Assembly: GCA_900549235.1 (NCBI GenBank)
Contig: URNT01000005.1
Location: forward strand, 60,150-124,149
Length of the DNA stretch: 64,000 nucleotides
Direction of reading: 5' to 3'
Source of the DNA: an uncultured Clostridium sp.
GTDB taxonomy: Bacteria > Bacillota > Clostridia > Lachnospirales > Lachnospiraceae
A program made the position numbers and the translations under genes. Below the pieces are notes generated by a model that saw only the letters and a program-made list of their open reading frames with translations, was not told the DNA's origin and ran no database searches. Below are positions 17,766 through 26,639 of this stretch, one piece after another. Position 1 is the stretch's first letter, and each line of letters opens with the position of its first letter.

Positions 17766-18782
17766 TTAGCTGTTTCTTTTCTTTGTCATATATGTGTTAA
17801 ACATTACCGCAAAAAACATCAGTCCACCATTTACTACATACTGCATAAATTCATTCACATTCAATAATGTCATAGCATTGCTGATTACACCTGTAAACAG
17901 TACGCCAATCAGTGTCCCCCAGATTGTACCTATTCCGCCTAACATGCTGGTTCCGCCAATAACTACAGAAGAGATAATCTGTGTTTCCCAGCCCCGTCCG
18001 AAGGTAAAAGTCGCAGAACGCACCTGTGCAGAGTTCATAATACCAGATAATACGCACATCAGCTGCACAACACACATAACAAACAACCTTGTTTTCCATA
18101 CACTAATACCATTCAAGCGTGCTGCCTCCGCATTTCCGCCTACCGCATAAATCTGTCTTCCGAGATCGGTTTTTTCTGTTAAAAACCAGAAAAATACAAA
18201 TATCAGAAGGAAGATAATAGCCGGAACAGGAATTCCTAAAATACGTCCGCTTCCCAAAAATGCATACCAGGTAGGAAATGCATTTGCGATTGGAAAGCCT
18301 CCGCATACGATTGCAGCCAAACCATAAAGTACATTCAGCGTTGCAAGCGTAATAATAAAGCTTGGCATATTGAATTTATGTCTGGCCCATGCATGAAATA
18401 ATCCGGTCAATAAAGATACTGCAACTGCAACCGCAATGCCTACCAATGCGCCTATCTCAATAGACATAATTCCTGCCTCTGCCAGCCATTTGGAAACAAA
18501 GGCTGCCAAGACGCCGCTTAATGCCACCTGGGAACCAACGGAAAGATCAATCTCACCGGAGATAATCACAAGACACATCCCATATGCAATTACACCTTTC
18601 ATTGCAACGTTACGTAAAATATTAAGGATATTTCCCATCTTCAAAAAGGAAGGTGCTGTAAGACTGACGCCAATAATCAAAGCCAGCAACAACAACTCAA
18701 TCATATGGTCCAGTATAAAATTTTTAGACTTTTTATTGGAAAAAAGCTCCATATGTAATGTATTTATTTTTACAGGTTTCAT
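17766..18782 (-). CDS. Ribose-type sugar ABC transporter permease (RbsC family)
   Basis: The protein has 338 residues counted from ATG 18782, which overlaps the ATPase stop codon by 4 bp (ATGA) and has GGAGGAAAG upstream; an in-frame ATG at 18803 lacks a good ribosome site. About eight to ten hydrophobic helices are predicted, with the family sequence ISGEIDLSVGSQVALSGVLA near residues 75-94 and a late GTLIGVLFTGVISNAM. It forms the homodimeric channel of a carbohydrate uptake (CUT2) importer. Confidence 0.87.
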   Translation of the reverse strand: MKPVKINTLHMELFSNKKSKNFILDHMIELLLLALIIGVSLTAPSFLKMGNILNILRNVAMKGVIAYGMCLVIISGEIDLSVGSQVALSGVLAAFVSKWLAEAGIMSIEIGALVGIAVAVAVSLLTGLFHAWARHKFNMPSFIITLATLNVLYGLAAIVCGGFPIANAFPTWYAFLGSGRILGIPVPAIIFLLIFVFFWFLTEKTDLGRQIYAVGGNAEAARLNGISVWKTRLFVMCVVQLMCVLSGIMNSAQVRSATFTFGRGWETQIISSVVIGGTSMLGGIGTIWGTLIGVLFTGVISNAMTLLNVNEFMQYVVNGGLMFFAVMFNTYMTKKRNS

Positions 18783-20272
18783 TCTATCTTTCCTCCCATA
18801 CAATAAGCATATAATGCATCTATCGTCACTTTATCATCCAGCTTTACTTCTCCCACCAGTTTTCCCATATGCATAATCAGGATACGGTGGCAAACCTCTA
18901 CCAGCTCCTCCAGCTCTGACGATACAAAAATACTGGACACGCCTTTTCTTGACTGATCCCACATAATCTGAAAGATTTGTTGTTTTGCTTTTACGTCGAT
19001 TCCTCTGGAAGGCTCATCATACATCATAATCTTAGGTGCTGTATTAAGCCAGTTTCCTATGATCACCTTCTGCTGGTTTCCTCCTGAGAGGGAGTCAACC
19101 GGAGCCATAAGACTTGGGATTTTAATCTGTAAATCTCTTACCTGACGCTCCGAAAATTCCCTTCGGATTTTATCGTTGATTACATGCCTTTTTGTGATCT
19201 TATCCATGCTGGCATAGCAGAGATTGTCCCGGATGGAGTGTATCAGGATAACACCCTGGGTTTTCCTCTCCTCCGGAGTCAGCCCCATCCCCATCTTCAT
19301 CATGCTGATAGGCGTTGCATGTCTGGGGGCCTGCTGGCCTTCCACCAGGATTGTGCCGCTGTCATAGGGGTCTGCTCCAAAGATGCTTCGGAGCAGTTCC
19401 GTACGTCCTGACCCAAGCATTCCGGCAATGCCAAGGATTTCTCCCCTGCCCAGAGAAAAGGAAACATCCTCAAATTTTCCCTTTCGGGTCAGGTTCTTTA
19501 CTTCCATCACAACCCCATCCTGAACCTTCAAATCCCCGGGCCTTTCCTTGATCTCCACATCGCCGAACATCATTGTAATGATATCCTTATGGCTTAATTT
19601 TGCCATTTCCGCTGTTCCGATGAATTTTCCATCCCTCAGGACTGTCACATCATCTGCAATTTCCCAAAGCTCCTGAAGCCGGTGTGAAATATAGATAATG
19701 ATTACTCCCTGCTTTTTCAGCATATGGATAGCTTCAAAAAGCTTTTGTGTTTCGTTGGCTGCCAGTGCGGAAGTGGGCTCATCCAGCATCAGTACCTTAG
19801 GCTTAAAGCTCATAGCTTTTGTAATCTCCACAACCTGACACTGCCACATACTCAGCCGGAACACTTTCTCGTGGGGATCAATGTCTACCCCCATTCCTGT
19901 CAGAAGCTCCTGAGCCATTTGATATGTTTTTTTCCAGTCTACAATCTGCCCTTTTTTCGGCAATCTTCCCAGAAAGATATTTTCCGCTACCGTAAGATGC
20001 GGAACCAAGCTCAGTTCCTGATATACGGTTGCAATGCCATGATCCAACGCTTCAATGGGTGTAGCAAAGTGCATTTCCTCGTCGTCCAAAAACACTTTTC
20101 CCGCCGTGGGTTGTATCGCTCCTGCAAAAACCTTTACCAATGTGGACTTACCCGATCCGTTCTTACCAATAAACGCATGAACCTTTCCACCGTCAAACGA
20201 AACCGTCACATCGTCCAATGCTCTCGTTCCCGGGTAATCCTTTACAATCCCCTCTGTCCTCAAAACACTCAT
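18779..20272 (-). CDS. Ribose/galactose-type sugar ABC transporter ATPase (RbsA/MglA family)
   Basis: The 497-residue protein is a duplicated ABC ATPase, the CUT2 hallmark. The N-terminal domain has Walker A IGKNGSGKSTL at about residues 35-45 and Walker B LMLDEPTSALA. The C-terminal domain has the usual degenerate nucleotide site MLGSGRTELL, a good signature LSGGNQQK and MMYDEPSRGIDV. The N-domain signature is altered to LSMWQCQ, as in many RbsA proteins. It energises sugar uptake with the adjacent permease and binding protein. AAGGAG precedes the ATG. Confidence 0.88.
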   Translation of the reverse strand: MSVLRTEGIVKDYPGTRALDDVTVSFDGGKVHAFIGKNGSGKSTLVKVFAGAIQPTAGKVFLDDEEMHFATPIEALDHGIATVYQELSLVPHLTVAENIFLGRLPKKGQIVDWKKTYQMAQELLTGMGVDIDPHEKVFRLSMWQCQVVEITKAMSFKPKVLMLDEPTSALAANETQKLFEAIHMLKKQGVIIIYISHRLQELWEIADDVTVLRDGKFIGTAEMAKLSHKDIITMMFGDVEIKERPGDLKVQDGVVMEVKNLTRKGKFEDVSFSLGRGEILGIAGMLGSGRTELLRSIFGADPYDSGTILVEGQQAPRHATPISMMKMGMGLTPEERKTQGVILIHSIRDNLCYASMDKITKRHVINDKIRREFSERQVRDLQIKIPSLMAPVDSLSGGNQQKVIIGNWLNTAPKIMMYDEPSRGIDVKAKQQIFQIMWDQSRKGVSSIFVSSELEELVEVCHRILIMHMGKLVGEVKLDDKVTIDALYAYCMGGKIE

Positions 20273-20360
20273 AACCTGCTCCTTATTCTCCCATCAATGA
20301 GGAAGGAACCAAAAAACAAGTTCGTTTTCTGATTCCTTCTGCTATCTGTTCTCACCACAG

Positions 20361-21425
20361 TCACATTTTGGACTGCAGATCTTCTAGATACGCATCTAAT
20401 GCTTCTGTATCTCCACGTTTTAAAGGAATCCCCTTTATAATCACTGTTTTCCCCTTATCTCCTGTATTTCCATTTTCAATTGACTGAATTAACATTTCTA
20501 CTGTTTTGTATCCAATCTGATAAGGATCCTGCCCTGTTACTGCCTGAAGAATATTATTATCTGACTTCAAAAGTTCAACCATCTGCTCGGAAGCATCTGT
20601 TCCAAATACATATGTCTGACCTGCTAAACCTGCATTTTCAACTGCCATAACAGAACCAATGGTCCCGCCGTCATTGGCTGCAAACAGGATATCAATATCC
20701 GGGGTTGCTGCAAGCATATCTCCTGCTTTTGCAACTGCCGTATCCTGTAACCATGCATCCTGATCTGCTACAACTTCATAATTAATTCCACCTTCATCCA
20801 GAGCAGCTAAAAATCCATTTACACGCTGTGCAGAAATCTCCGGAATCTGGGTTTTTAACTGCAATATCCCCAGCTTTACCGTTTCATCTCCGTAGTTTTC
20901 CTTAATAAATTCTACCGCCATTTCACCAGTCTGTTTGCAGAATTCAAAATTGTCAGAAGTATATGCTGCTTCTGCAAAAGGATATGACTCTATATCTGCA
21001 TTTGCAATACAGATTTTCACACCCTGCTCACTTGATGCCTTTAATGCTTCTGGTGAGATTGTAAAAGAAAGCGGAGAAATCGCAATCCCTGCTACGCCCT
21101 GTGCAGTATATGTATTTACTAATTCCGTTTCCTTCATCTGATCATTGGTTACATTAGAAAGCTGTATGCTATACCCATATTTTTTTGCAGCTGCTTCATA
21201 GCCGCTGGACATCAATTTAAAGAACTGGTCTTCCTGGAATACAATTCCTGCGATGGTTTTGTTGTCTGATGAGCTGCTTGTTTCTGACTGTGAAGCCTCT
21301 TTATTTTCTGCCTCTGCCTGCTTCTCGGTTTGTGCACTGACTCCCGTTGACTGTCCCTCCATACTGCATGCTCCCAGCATACTTACCATACCAAGTGCCA
21401 ATGCAACTACTGCTATTTTTTTCAT
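20361..21425 (-). CDS. Sugar-binding lipoprotein (RbsB-type periplasmic-binding family)
   Basis: The protein has 354 residues from ATG 21425, chosen because GGAGGG lies 8 bases upstream; the open frame extends to 21461 without a ribosome site. The signal peptide MKKIAVVALALGMVSMLGAC ends with a lipobox Cys, followed by a Ser/Glu-rich linker and a type 1 periplasmic-binding fold (two lobes; IAGIVFQEDQFFKLMSSGYE starts lobe 1). It is the first gene of the catabolic operon and sets import specificity. The ligand, probably a monosaccharide or a sugar derivative, cannot be read from sequence. Confidence 0.87.
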   Translation of the reverse strand: MKKIAVVALALGMVSMLGACSMEGQSTGVSAQTEKQAEAENKEASQSETSSSSDNKTIAGIVFQEDQFFKLMSSGYEAAAKKYGYSIQLSNVTNDQMKETELVNTYTAQGVAGIAISPLSFTISPEALKASSEQGVKICIANADIESYPFAEAAYTSDNFEFCKQTGEMAVEFIKENYGDETVKLGILQLKTQIPEISAQRVNGFLAALDEGGINYEVVADQDAWLQDTAVAKAGDMLAATPDIDILFAANDGGTIGSVMAVENAGLAGQTYVFGTDASEQMVELLKSDNNILQAVTGQDPYQIGYKTVEMLIQSIENGNTGDKGKTVIIKGIPLKRGDTEALDAYLEDLQSKM

Positions 21426-21528
21426 TGTAATCCCTCCTGATTTCTGCATGATTTTTACCAATCCTGCGTTCTCTGAACTACCTATTTTTTATGTCTATAA
21501 TATAACAGATTTCTTCCGCGTTTTCTTC

Positions 21529-21557
21529 TTTACTTTTGATATTTATTGTTTTATATT
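21529..21557 (+). promoter_or_regulatory. Promoter of the AraC-family regulator gene in the divergent control region
   Basis: TTTACT (21529-21534), a 17-bp spacer and TATATT (21552-21557) precede the AraC gene by about 50 bp. The AT-rich region 21426-21608 between the AraC gene and the binding-protein gene must also hold the operon promoter on the other strand. There a TATATT/TATTAT -10 near 21495-21505 lacks a consensus -35, as expected if AraC activates it. No clear operator repeat was found. Confidence 0.5.
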
Positions 21558-21608
21558 GATATATAGGTAATTTTGACTATTTTTTCTTTATTCTTCAAGG
21601 AGGTACTC

Positions 21609-22484
21609 ATGGAGATTTTGCCTAAAATTATAAATTGTGAATCTGTTTTCTATGATAATTGTGAAGTTTACTACTCATTAAGAACTATAATTGAACCAAA
21701 AGAATATCCACAGGTTCACGATTTTTATGAAATTATACTAGTTACTAGAAACACCATGAATATATTGCTAAATAATGATACGTTAGAACTTCACCGCGGC
21801 GATTTGCTTCTTATCTGCCCTGGCGATATCCACACAAAAATTGAAACCGGAGCTTCGACTCACCTTAACCTAGCATTCCCTTCCTACACCCTGGAAGCTC
21901 TGTTCCATTATCTTCACAATCTTCCGAATCCTCTGTCAAGTTTTTCCTCCGATTCGCACGTACCTGTTGTCCACCTTTCAATGATTGACACCGATATTAT
22001 CCAAAAACGACTGGACTACTTAAACCAGCTCCCTTATACACTCATAGACGAAAAAAACACACACCTAAGAGTTATATTGCTTGACATGATGTATGCATAT
22101 ATCATTCCTACTATAAAACAGCAGAATATGAGTAAAGAGGAAATCTCTCTCCCGCCATGGCTTTCCCAGGCCCTGAACGGATTATGTAGCAGCACTTCCC
22201 ACTTGTCCCAAGGCATGGAATATCTGACACAACAGACAGGACGTTCTAGCGAACATATCTGCCGCTGCTTCCGCAAGTATCTTAATGTTACACCCTCCTC
22301 TTATATCAACGAAAAACGGTTGATTTACTCAGCGAACCTTTTGATGCAAACAGATATGGAAATTGTGGATATCATCTATGAAAGCGGATTTCAGAGCGTT
22401 AATTACTACTACCATTTATTTAAAAAAAAGTTTGGGGTTTCACCTTTAAAATATAAAAAGGTTCACCAAAAGCCAAATTTATAA
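21609..22484 (+). CDS. AraC-family transcriptional regulator of the sugar cluster
   Basis: The protein has 291 residues from ATG 21609, with AAGGAGGT 7 bases upstream; a TTG at 21573 is possible but lacks a ribosome site. The N-terminal half (residues about 10-100) is a cupin-like ligand-binding domain, with LELHRGDLLLICPGDIHTKI as the usual beta-turn His motif. Residues about 190-290 are the double HTH, with SEHICRCFRKYLNVTPSSYI and the C-terminal SGFQSVNYYYHLFKKKFGVS. It diverges from the transport and catabolic operon, which it most likely activates in response to the sugar. Confidence 0.87.
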   Translation: MEILPKIINCESVFYDNCEVYYSLRTIIEPKEYPQVHDFYEIILVTRNTMNILLNNDTLELHRGDLLLICPGDIHTKIETGASTHLNLAFPSYTLEALFHYLHNLPNPLSSFSSDSHVPVVHLSMIDTDIIQKRLDYLNQLPYTLIDEKNTHLRVILLDMMYAYIIPTIKQQNMSKEEISLPPWLSQALNGLCSSTSHLSQGMEYLTQQTGRSSEHICRCFRKYLNVTPSSYINEKRLIYSANLLMQTDMEIVDIIYESGFQSVNYYYHLFKKKFGVSPLKYKKVHQKPNL

Positions 22485-22540
22485 GTGAATCTATAGCAAT
22501 CCATTAGATCACTGCACATAATTACACGAATGAAACCACC

Positions 22541-22980
22541 CTAAACAATCCGAATATAGCAGTCATAGAGAAATTCGTTCTTCATCCTGGCCCACATGCT
22601 TTCACTGCGTGCGTTATCATGGCAACGTCCACTGGTACTGTTCATGCTTTGGCAGATATGTTTTCCCGGATTGATTTGCGGTAGGCTTCGCTGGTATACT
22701 GCGTTCCGCGGTCCTATAGATCACAGCGCCTTCCAGGACCGGATAATCGGTGAGAGCGTTCTCCAAAGTATGGCACACAGTTCCGCCTTAATGTTCATTT
22801 CCATTGCCAGGCCAAGAACGGTAAGAGCAAAGCAGTCGAAAATCGCGGATACATACATTCTCCCATCGGACACCTTAATCTCCGTGATATGTCGATGACA
22901 CACTTTTCCAATGGAGCACCAAAATGGAACTCCCGTTTCAGCAGGTCATCGGATTTCATAACTTCTTTGCCACAATGTCA
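22541..22980 (-). pseudogene. IS3-family orfB (rve integrase) remnant with frameshifts
   Basis: Minus-strand pieces spell an IS3-type integrase core in different frames: PLEKCVIDI, then VSDGRMYVSAIFDCFALTVL, a DRGTQYTSEAYRKSI piece, RCHDNARSESMWARMKNEFL and a terminal TAG at 22541. The order is correct but at least two frameshifts separate the pieces, and the N-terminal HTH part is missing. Confidence 0.75.
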
Positions 22981-23058
22981 AGTGATAAGTTTACAAGTTT
23001 TTCGATGTCATTTACTTAAGGAATTTCCTTTTTTCTACCAGTAACTAAGAAGGCAAAA

Positions 23059-24080
23059 ATGAAGTATTCAACTCTTATAAAACAGCTGCTTATGGCATCC
23101 ATTGACGAGCTTTCTCAAACACTTGAAGATTATGCAATTCATCCGGATAAGGATTTTACCAGGAACAAGAAAATTGTATTTCACGACTTTCTTCTTCTTT
23201 TGCTGACCATGGAAAATGACTGCTTAAGAGAAGAACTTTACCTTTTCTTCGGACGTACTACTGAGACGCCAACAAAGGCCGCTTTTTATCATCAACGTGC
23301 AAAACCAAAAAATGATACATCATGGTAACTTTTACAGATTTTTAACCAGAAATTCAAACCAACTTTATACAAAATCGCTATCGACTGGTTGCATGTGATG
23401 AATCCGTTGCATATATTTTTCGTGATGACAATAACAAATAAACTTATTTTAAACCAAATAATAAATCCCCCAGAGGCTTTAATCAGATTCATATCAATAC
23501 ACTTTATTCTATCCCGGATAAGCAGTTCCTAGATATACTTGTTCAACCTGCACGGAAACGTAATGAGCACAGTACCTTCTGTGAAATGGTTGATCATGTT
23601 ATAAATAATCATCCCACGATATATATTGCAGACCGTGGTTATGCCTCTTATAATGATTTTGCTCATGTTCTGGAAAAGCAACAATGTTTTTTAATACGAT
23701 GCACGGATGCCAAAATATCCAAACTTCTCGGGATACAACTTGATGGTGTCCGGGAAATTGATTGCCATGTAAATCGGATCCTATGCCGGCCAAAGGCAAA
23801 AAAGAACTTGAAACACCCAGAATGTTTAGTGGATTATCGTTATGTTTGCAAAGAGATTCCAATGGATTTTATTTCGGAAATCCATACCGAGTATTCGATG
23901 TTCTTGCAAATCGTTCGGATTGAAATCGTACCAGGAATTTATGAAAATCTGATCACAAATCTTCCTGATATTGAGTTTGATATGAATAAGCTGAAAGAGT
24001 TCTATCATCTCCGATGGTCACAGAAAACAGCATACTGTGACTTAAAGTATCCATTATGCCTGAAAGCTTTCCATCCCTGA
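23059..24080 (+). pseudogene. IS4-family transposase pseudogene
   Basis: The 5' part (23059-23328) encodes an IS4-like N-terminus. The middle (23329-23585) continues as NRYRLVACDESVAYIF and FNQIHINTLYSIPDKQFLDI but is broken by frameshifts. The 3' part (23586-24080) has the DDE-domain motifs IADRGYASYN and EFYHLRWSQKTAYCDLKYPL. The end is abrupt at 24080, and the usual GIETAF reads SQKTAY, so both frame and active-site context are decayed. It abuts the IS3 remnant, giving 1.6 kb of IS debris (22485-24114) between two operons. Confidence 0.75.
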
Positions 24081-24114
24081 AAAATTGTCAGAGAAGCTCT
24101 GGAATAGTATAAAA

Positions 24115-24143
24115 CGGGGATACTGCCACAGGCAGTCTCCCCG
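24115..24143 (-). terminator. Terminator of the SGNH/MBOAT gene pair
   Basis: A 13-bp stem, CGGGGATACTGCC paired with GGCAGTCTCCCCG (one mismatch), lies just after the SGNH stop codon; on the minus strand it is followed by GTTTTATA. Confidence 0.75.
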
Positions 24144-24154
24144 TCCTGATTGTC

Positions 24155-25060
24155 TCAATCCCCCAACCCCTGCATAATCCCCGCCGTCTCCTCCATGATC
24201 CAGCCCGACCAGTCATCATAATATTTCCCCAGCACATGGGCATCGTCTGCCGTATACTGGCCTGCCAGGTTTCCGGCCTCGTCATCAAAGACGGGATTTA
24301 CATCCAGAAAGAAGATACTGCTTCCATCTGCCAGAGCGCGGATCCCTTCATTTAACTGGTTCAGCCTGGTGTTGTTGTAAATGTCGGAGGAAGCGGATTT
24401 TTTCCCTGACACATGAAGGTTGGCCTGAAGGAAGATCAGGGCCTCCGGCTGATACTGGCGGACCTGGGTTACCAGCTGGCCGTACTGTTTTAAAATACTG
24501 TCCAGGGAATAGCCCAGCTCATTGAGCCCCAGCATTATATAAACCTTGCCGTAGGAGCGGGCTGACAGAACCTCATTAAGAGTCTGCTTCTGGCCGGAAG
24601 CCGTTTTCACCGTCTCCTCAAACACCTTGAATACACTCATTCCTGTGCTTGCAAATACCTCTGCCTCTCCTAGATTTCCGTATTCCATCAGTCCTACCGT
24701 TCTGGAATCACCGATAAACAGGGCGTCCTGGAACAGAGCTGCAGAAGCCTCCACTGGAGCTTTTTGGCTTTCCTGGGGCACCGGCTCACTCTCCTGAGCC
24801 TGAGCCGGGGACGCCTCCTCCACAGCAGCTTCTGCCTGAACAGGCGTTGCTTCCCCGCCTTCTAAAAGCTCCTCCTCTGTTTCCACTGCCAGTCCTGCAT
24901 CTGACAGCGTTCCGCCTTCTATATTTACCTGCTCAAAGCCTTCTCCCGCCGGTACCTCCTCAAAGTAAACAGAGGCGCCGTAAAGCCCCAGCACCAGAAT
25001 CATACTGGCAGCCAGGCATTTCATATATAAATATTTTCTCATCTTGCACCTTTTCATCAC
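24155..25060 (-). CDS. Membrane-anchored SGNH-hydrolase-like protein
   Basis: The 301-residue protein has one N-terminal hydrophobic segment (about residues 12-32), an acidic Ala/Glu-rich linker (35-98) and an SGNH-like domain. Block I is FIGDSRTVG (nucleophile Ser in GDS) near residue 116 and block III is MLGLNELG (Asn) near residue 170. A late ADDAHVLGKYYDDW near residue 281 may supply the Asp/His pair. It follows the MBOAT gene by 5 bp. Such pairs transfer or remove acyl groups on cell-wall or exported polysaccharide, as in alginate or teichoic-acid O-acetylation. An alternative start at 25042 has a better spaced AGGTG. Confidence 0.78.
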   Translation of the reverse strand: MMKRCKMRKYLYMKCLAASMILVLGLYGASVYFEEVPAGEGFEQVNIEGGTLSDAGLAVETEEELLEGGEATPVQAEAAVEEASPAQAQESEPVPQESQKAPVEASAALFQDALFIGDSRTVGLMEYGNLGEAEVFASTGMSVFKVFEETVKTASGQKQTLNEVLSARSYGKVYIMLGLNELGYSLDSILKQYGQLVTQVRQYQPEALIFLQANLHVSGKKSASSDIYNNTRLNQLNEGIRALADGSSIFFLDVNPVFDDEAGNLAGQYTADDAHVLGKYYDDWSGWIMEETAGIMQGLGD

Positions 25061-25065
25061 ACATT

Positions 25066-26472
25066 CTAAAACTGGAAATAAAGAAATGGATCATCCATTC
25101 CCATATACATGCAATAAATACAGGCCCAGAATACCACCGTCAGCCCCAGAGCCGTCCAGACCGTATTTTTGTACCTCTGATACAGCACTTTGGGAATCCC
25201 TGTACAGAACAGCACTGAGGCAGTCAGGGATACCAGATAAAGCCTGCCGTATTTTAAGAAATCCCCGGCAAATACCGCATCTGTCCCGCCGCCCAGCCAA
25301 GGAAAACATTTCATAAAATAGATCCCGATCTGATCCATACTGGTAATGGCAAACAGCATCCAGGACACCGGTATCATAATCAGCATATACAGATGACCCT
25401 TAAAAGGCGAGAACTCCAAAACCCGTTTTAACCCATATTTTTCCAGTATGATCAGCAGGCAGTGAAACAATCCCCACAGCACAAAATTCCAGCTGGCTCC
25501 ATGCCACAGGCCCGTAAGGAGCCAGACGGCCAGAGTATTGCGGATCAGGTGGGAACGGTTTCCCCCCAGAGGTATGTACACATAATTACGGAACCAGCTT
25601 CCAAGGGTCATGTGCCACCGGCGCCAGAACTCCGTTATACTTCCGGAGCTATAGGGATCATGGAAGTTATCAGGAAAATAAAAGCCCATCATCCGCCCCA
25701 GTCCCTTTGCCATCTTAGAATAGCCATAAAAATCAAAATAAATCTGGAAGCTGAAGGCTGCCAGCCCCAGCCAGGCCATAGGGGTGGAAATGCTCTCGTA
25801 GCCGATGGCATTGACCTGATTCCACAAACGCCCTACCTGATTGGCGATGAGCACCTTAAAGCCCAGTCCTATGGTAAACTCCCTGAGCCCCTCTTCGATC
25901 TGCCCCAGAGAAATGGCCTTCTTTTTCAGCTGCTTTTTTACCTGCCCATAGCTTACAATGGGCCCGGCGATCAGTTGGGGAAACATACAGATATAGGCAC
26001 CGAAAGCCACAAGAGAGCTCTCCCGTTCCGTTTCCCTCCGGTAAACGTCAATCAGATAGGACATACTCTGAAAGGTATAGAAGCTGATGCCGATGGGAAG
26101 GATCAGCTGAACCCCCGGCAGAGACACTCCTCCTCCAAAAAGATGGATCCCATCATTCACCGTATCGATCAGAAAATTCAGATATTTAAACACAAACAGC
26201 ACTCCGATATTAAAGCCCAGCCCCAGTCTCAGCCATCTGCGGCGCCTGTGGCGGAACCGGTTCGCCGCGATCATCATACCGCATATGAAATTTACAAAAA
26301 TTGACAATACAAAAAGTAAAAAATATTCCGGTGTCTCCCTTACTCCATAAAAATAAAAAGCCAGACTTCCCCCAAGGATCACAAGATTCTTCAGCCGTCC
26401 CGGCGAAAGATAATACGCCAGGAAAAACAGGGGCATAAATACAAAAATGAACTCAATGCTGCTAAAAACCAT
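25066..26472 (-). CDS. MBOAT-family O-acyltransferase (AlgI/DltB-like)
   Basis: The 468-residue polytopic membrane protein starts with MVFSSIEFIFVFMPLFFLAY, typical of AlgI-like MBOAT proteins. The conserved region FWRRWHMTLGSWFRNYVYIP is near residues 277-296, and the probable catalytic His is in TGLWHGASWNFVLWG at about residue 325. It moves an acyl group across the membrane for transfer to an extracellular acceptor. The neighbouring SGNH protein is the likely partner. No polysaccharide genes are nearby, so the acceptor is unknown. Confidence 0.88.
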   Translation of the reverse strand: MVFSSIEFIFVFMPLFFLAYYLSPGRLKNLVILGGSLAFYFYGVRETPEYFLLFVLSIFVNFICGMMIAANRFRHRRRRWLRLGLGFNIGVLFVFKYLNFLIDTVNDGIHLFGGGVSLPGVQLILPIGISFYTFQSMSYLIDVYRRETERESSLVAFGAYICMFPQLIAGPIVSYGQVKKQLKKKAISLGQIEEGLREFTIGLGFKVLIANQVGRLWNQVNAIGYESISTPMAWLGLAAFSFQIYFDFYGYSKMAKGLGRMMGFYFPDNFHDPYSSGSITEFWRRWHMTLGSWFRNYVYIPLGGNRSHLIRNTLAVWLLTGLWHGASWNFVLWGLFHCLLIILEKYGLKRVLEFSPFKGHLYMLIMIPVSWMLFAITSMDQIGIYFMKCFPWLGGGTDAVFAGDFLKYGRLYLVSLTASVLFCTGIPKVLYQRYKNTVWTALGLTVVFWACIYCMYMGMDDPFLYFQF

Positions 26473-26598
26473 ACTATTTCCCTTTACAATATTTTTAATA
26501 TATAGATAGACGAACCAGCCGTCTGAAAAGTTGCAGCTGCTTTTAAATTTTATAACCGCCTTATTATACTATGGGCCAATTAGGAGCGCAAGAGAAAG

Positions 26599-26637
26599 GA
26601 TGCCGCAGGATCAGTAAAATCAAGATCCTGCGGCATC
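26599..26637 (-). terminator. Terminator of the DUF6034-like lipoprotein gene
   Basis: A perfect 14-bp stem, GATGCCGCAGGATC paired with GATCCTGCGGCATC, with an 11-base loop, begins right after the lipoprotein stop codon. The minus-strand tail is C/T-rich (CCTTTCTCTT) rather than a pure T run. Confidence 0.65.
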
Positions 26638-26639
26638 TG

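Noticed and set aside
25462..26304. A 280-codon open frame on the plus strand antisense to the MBOAT gene
   Set aside because: It has no ribosome site, a composition of prolines and histidines typical of antisense frames, and lies wholly within a convincing MBOAT gene.
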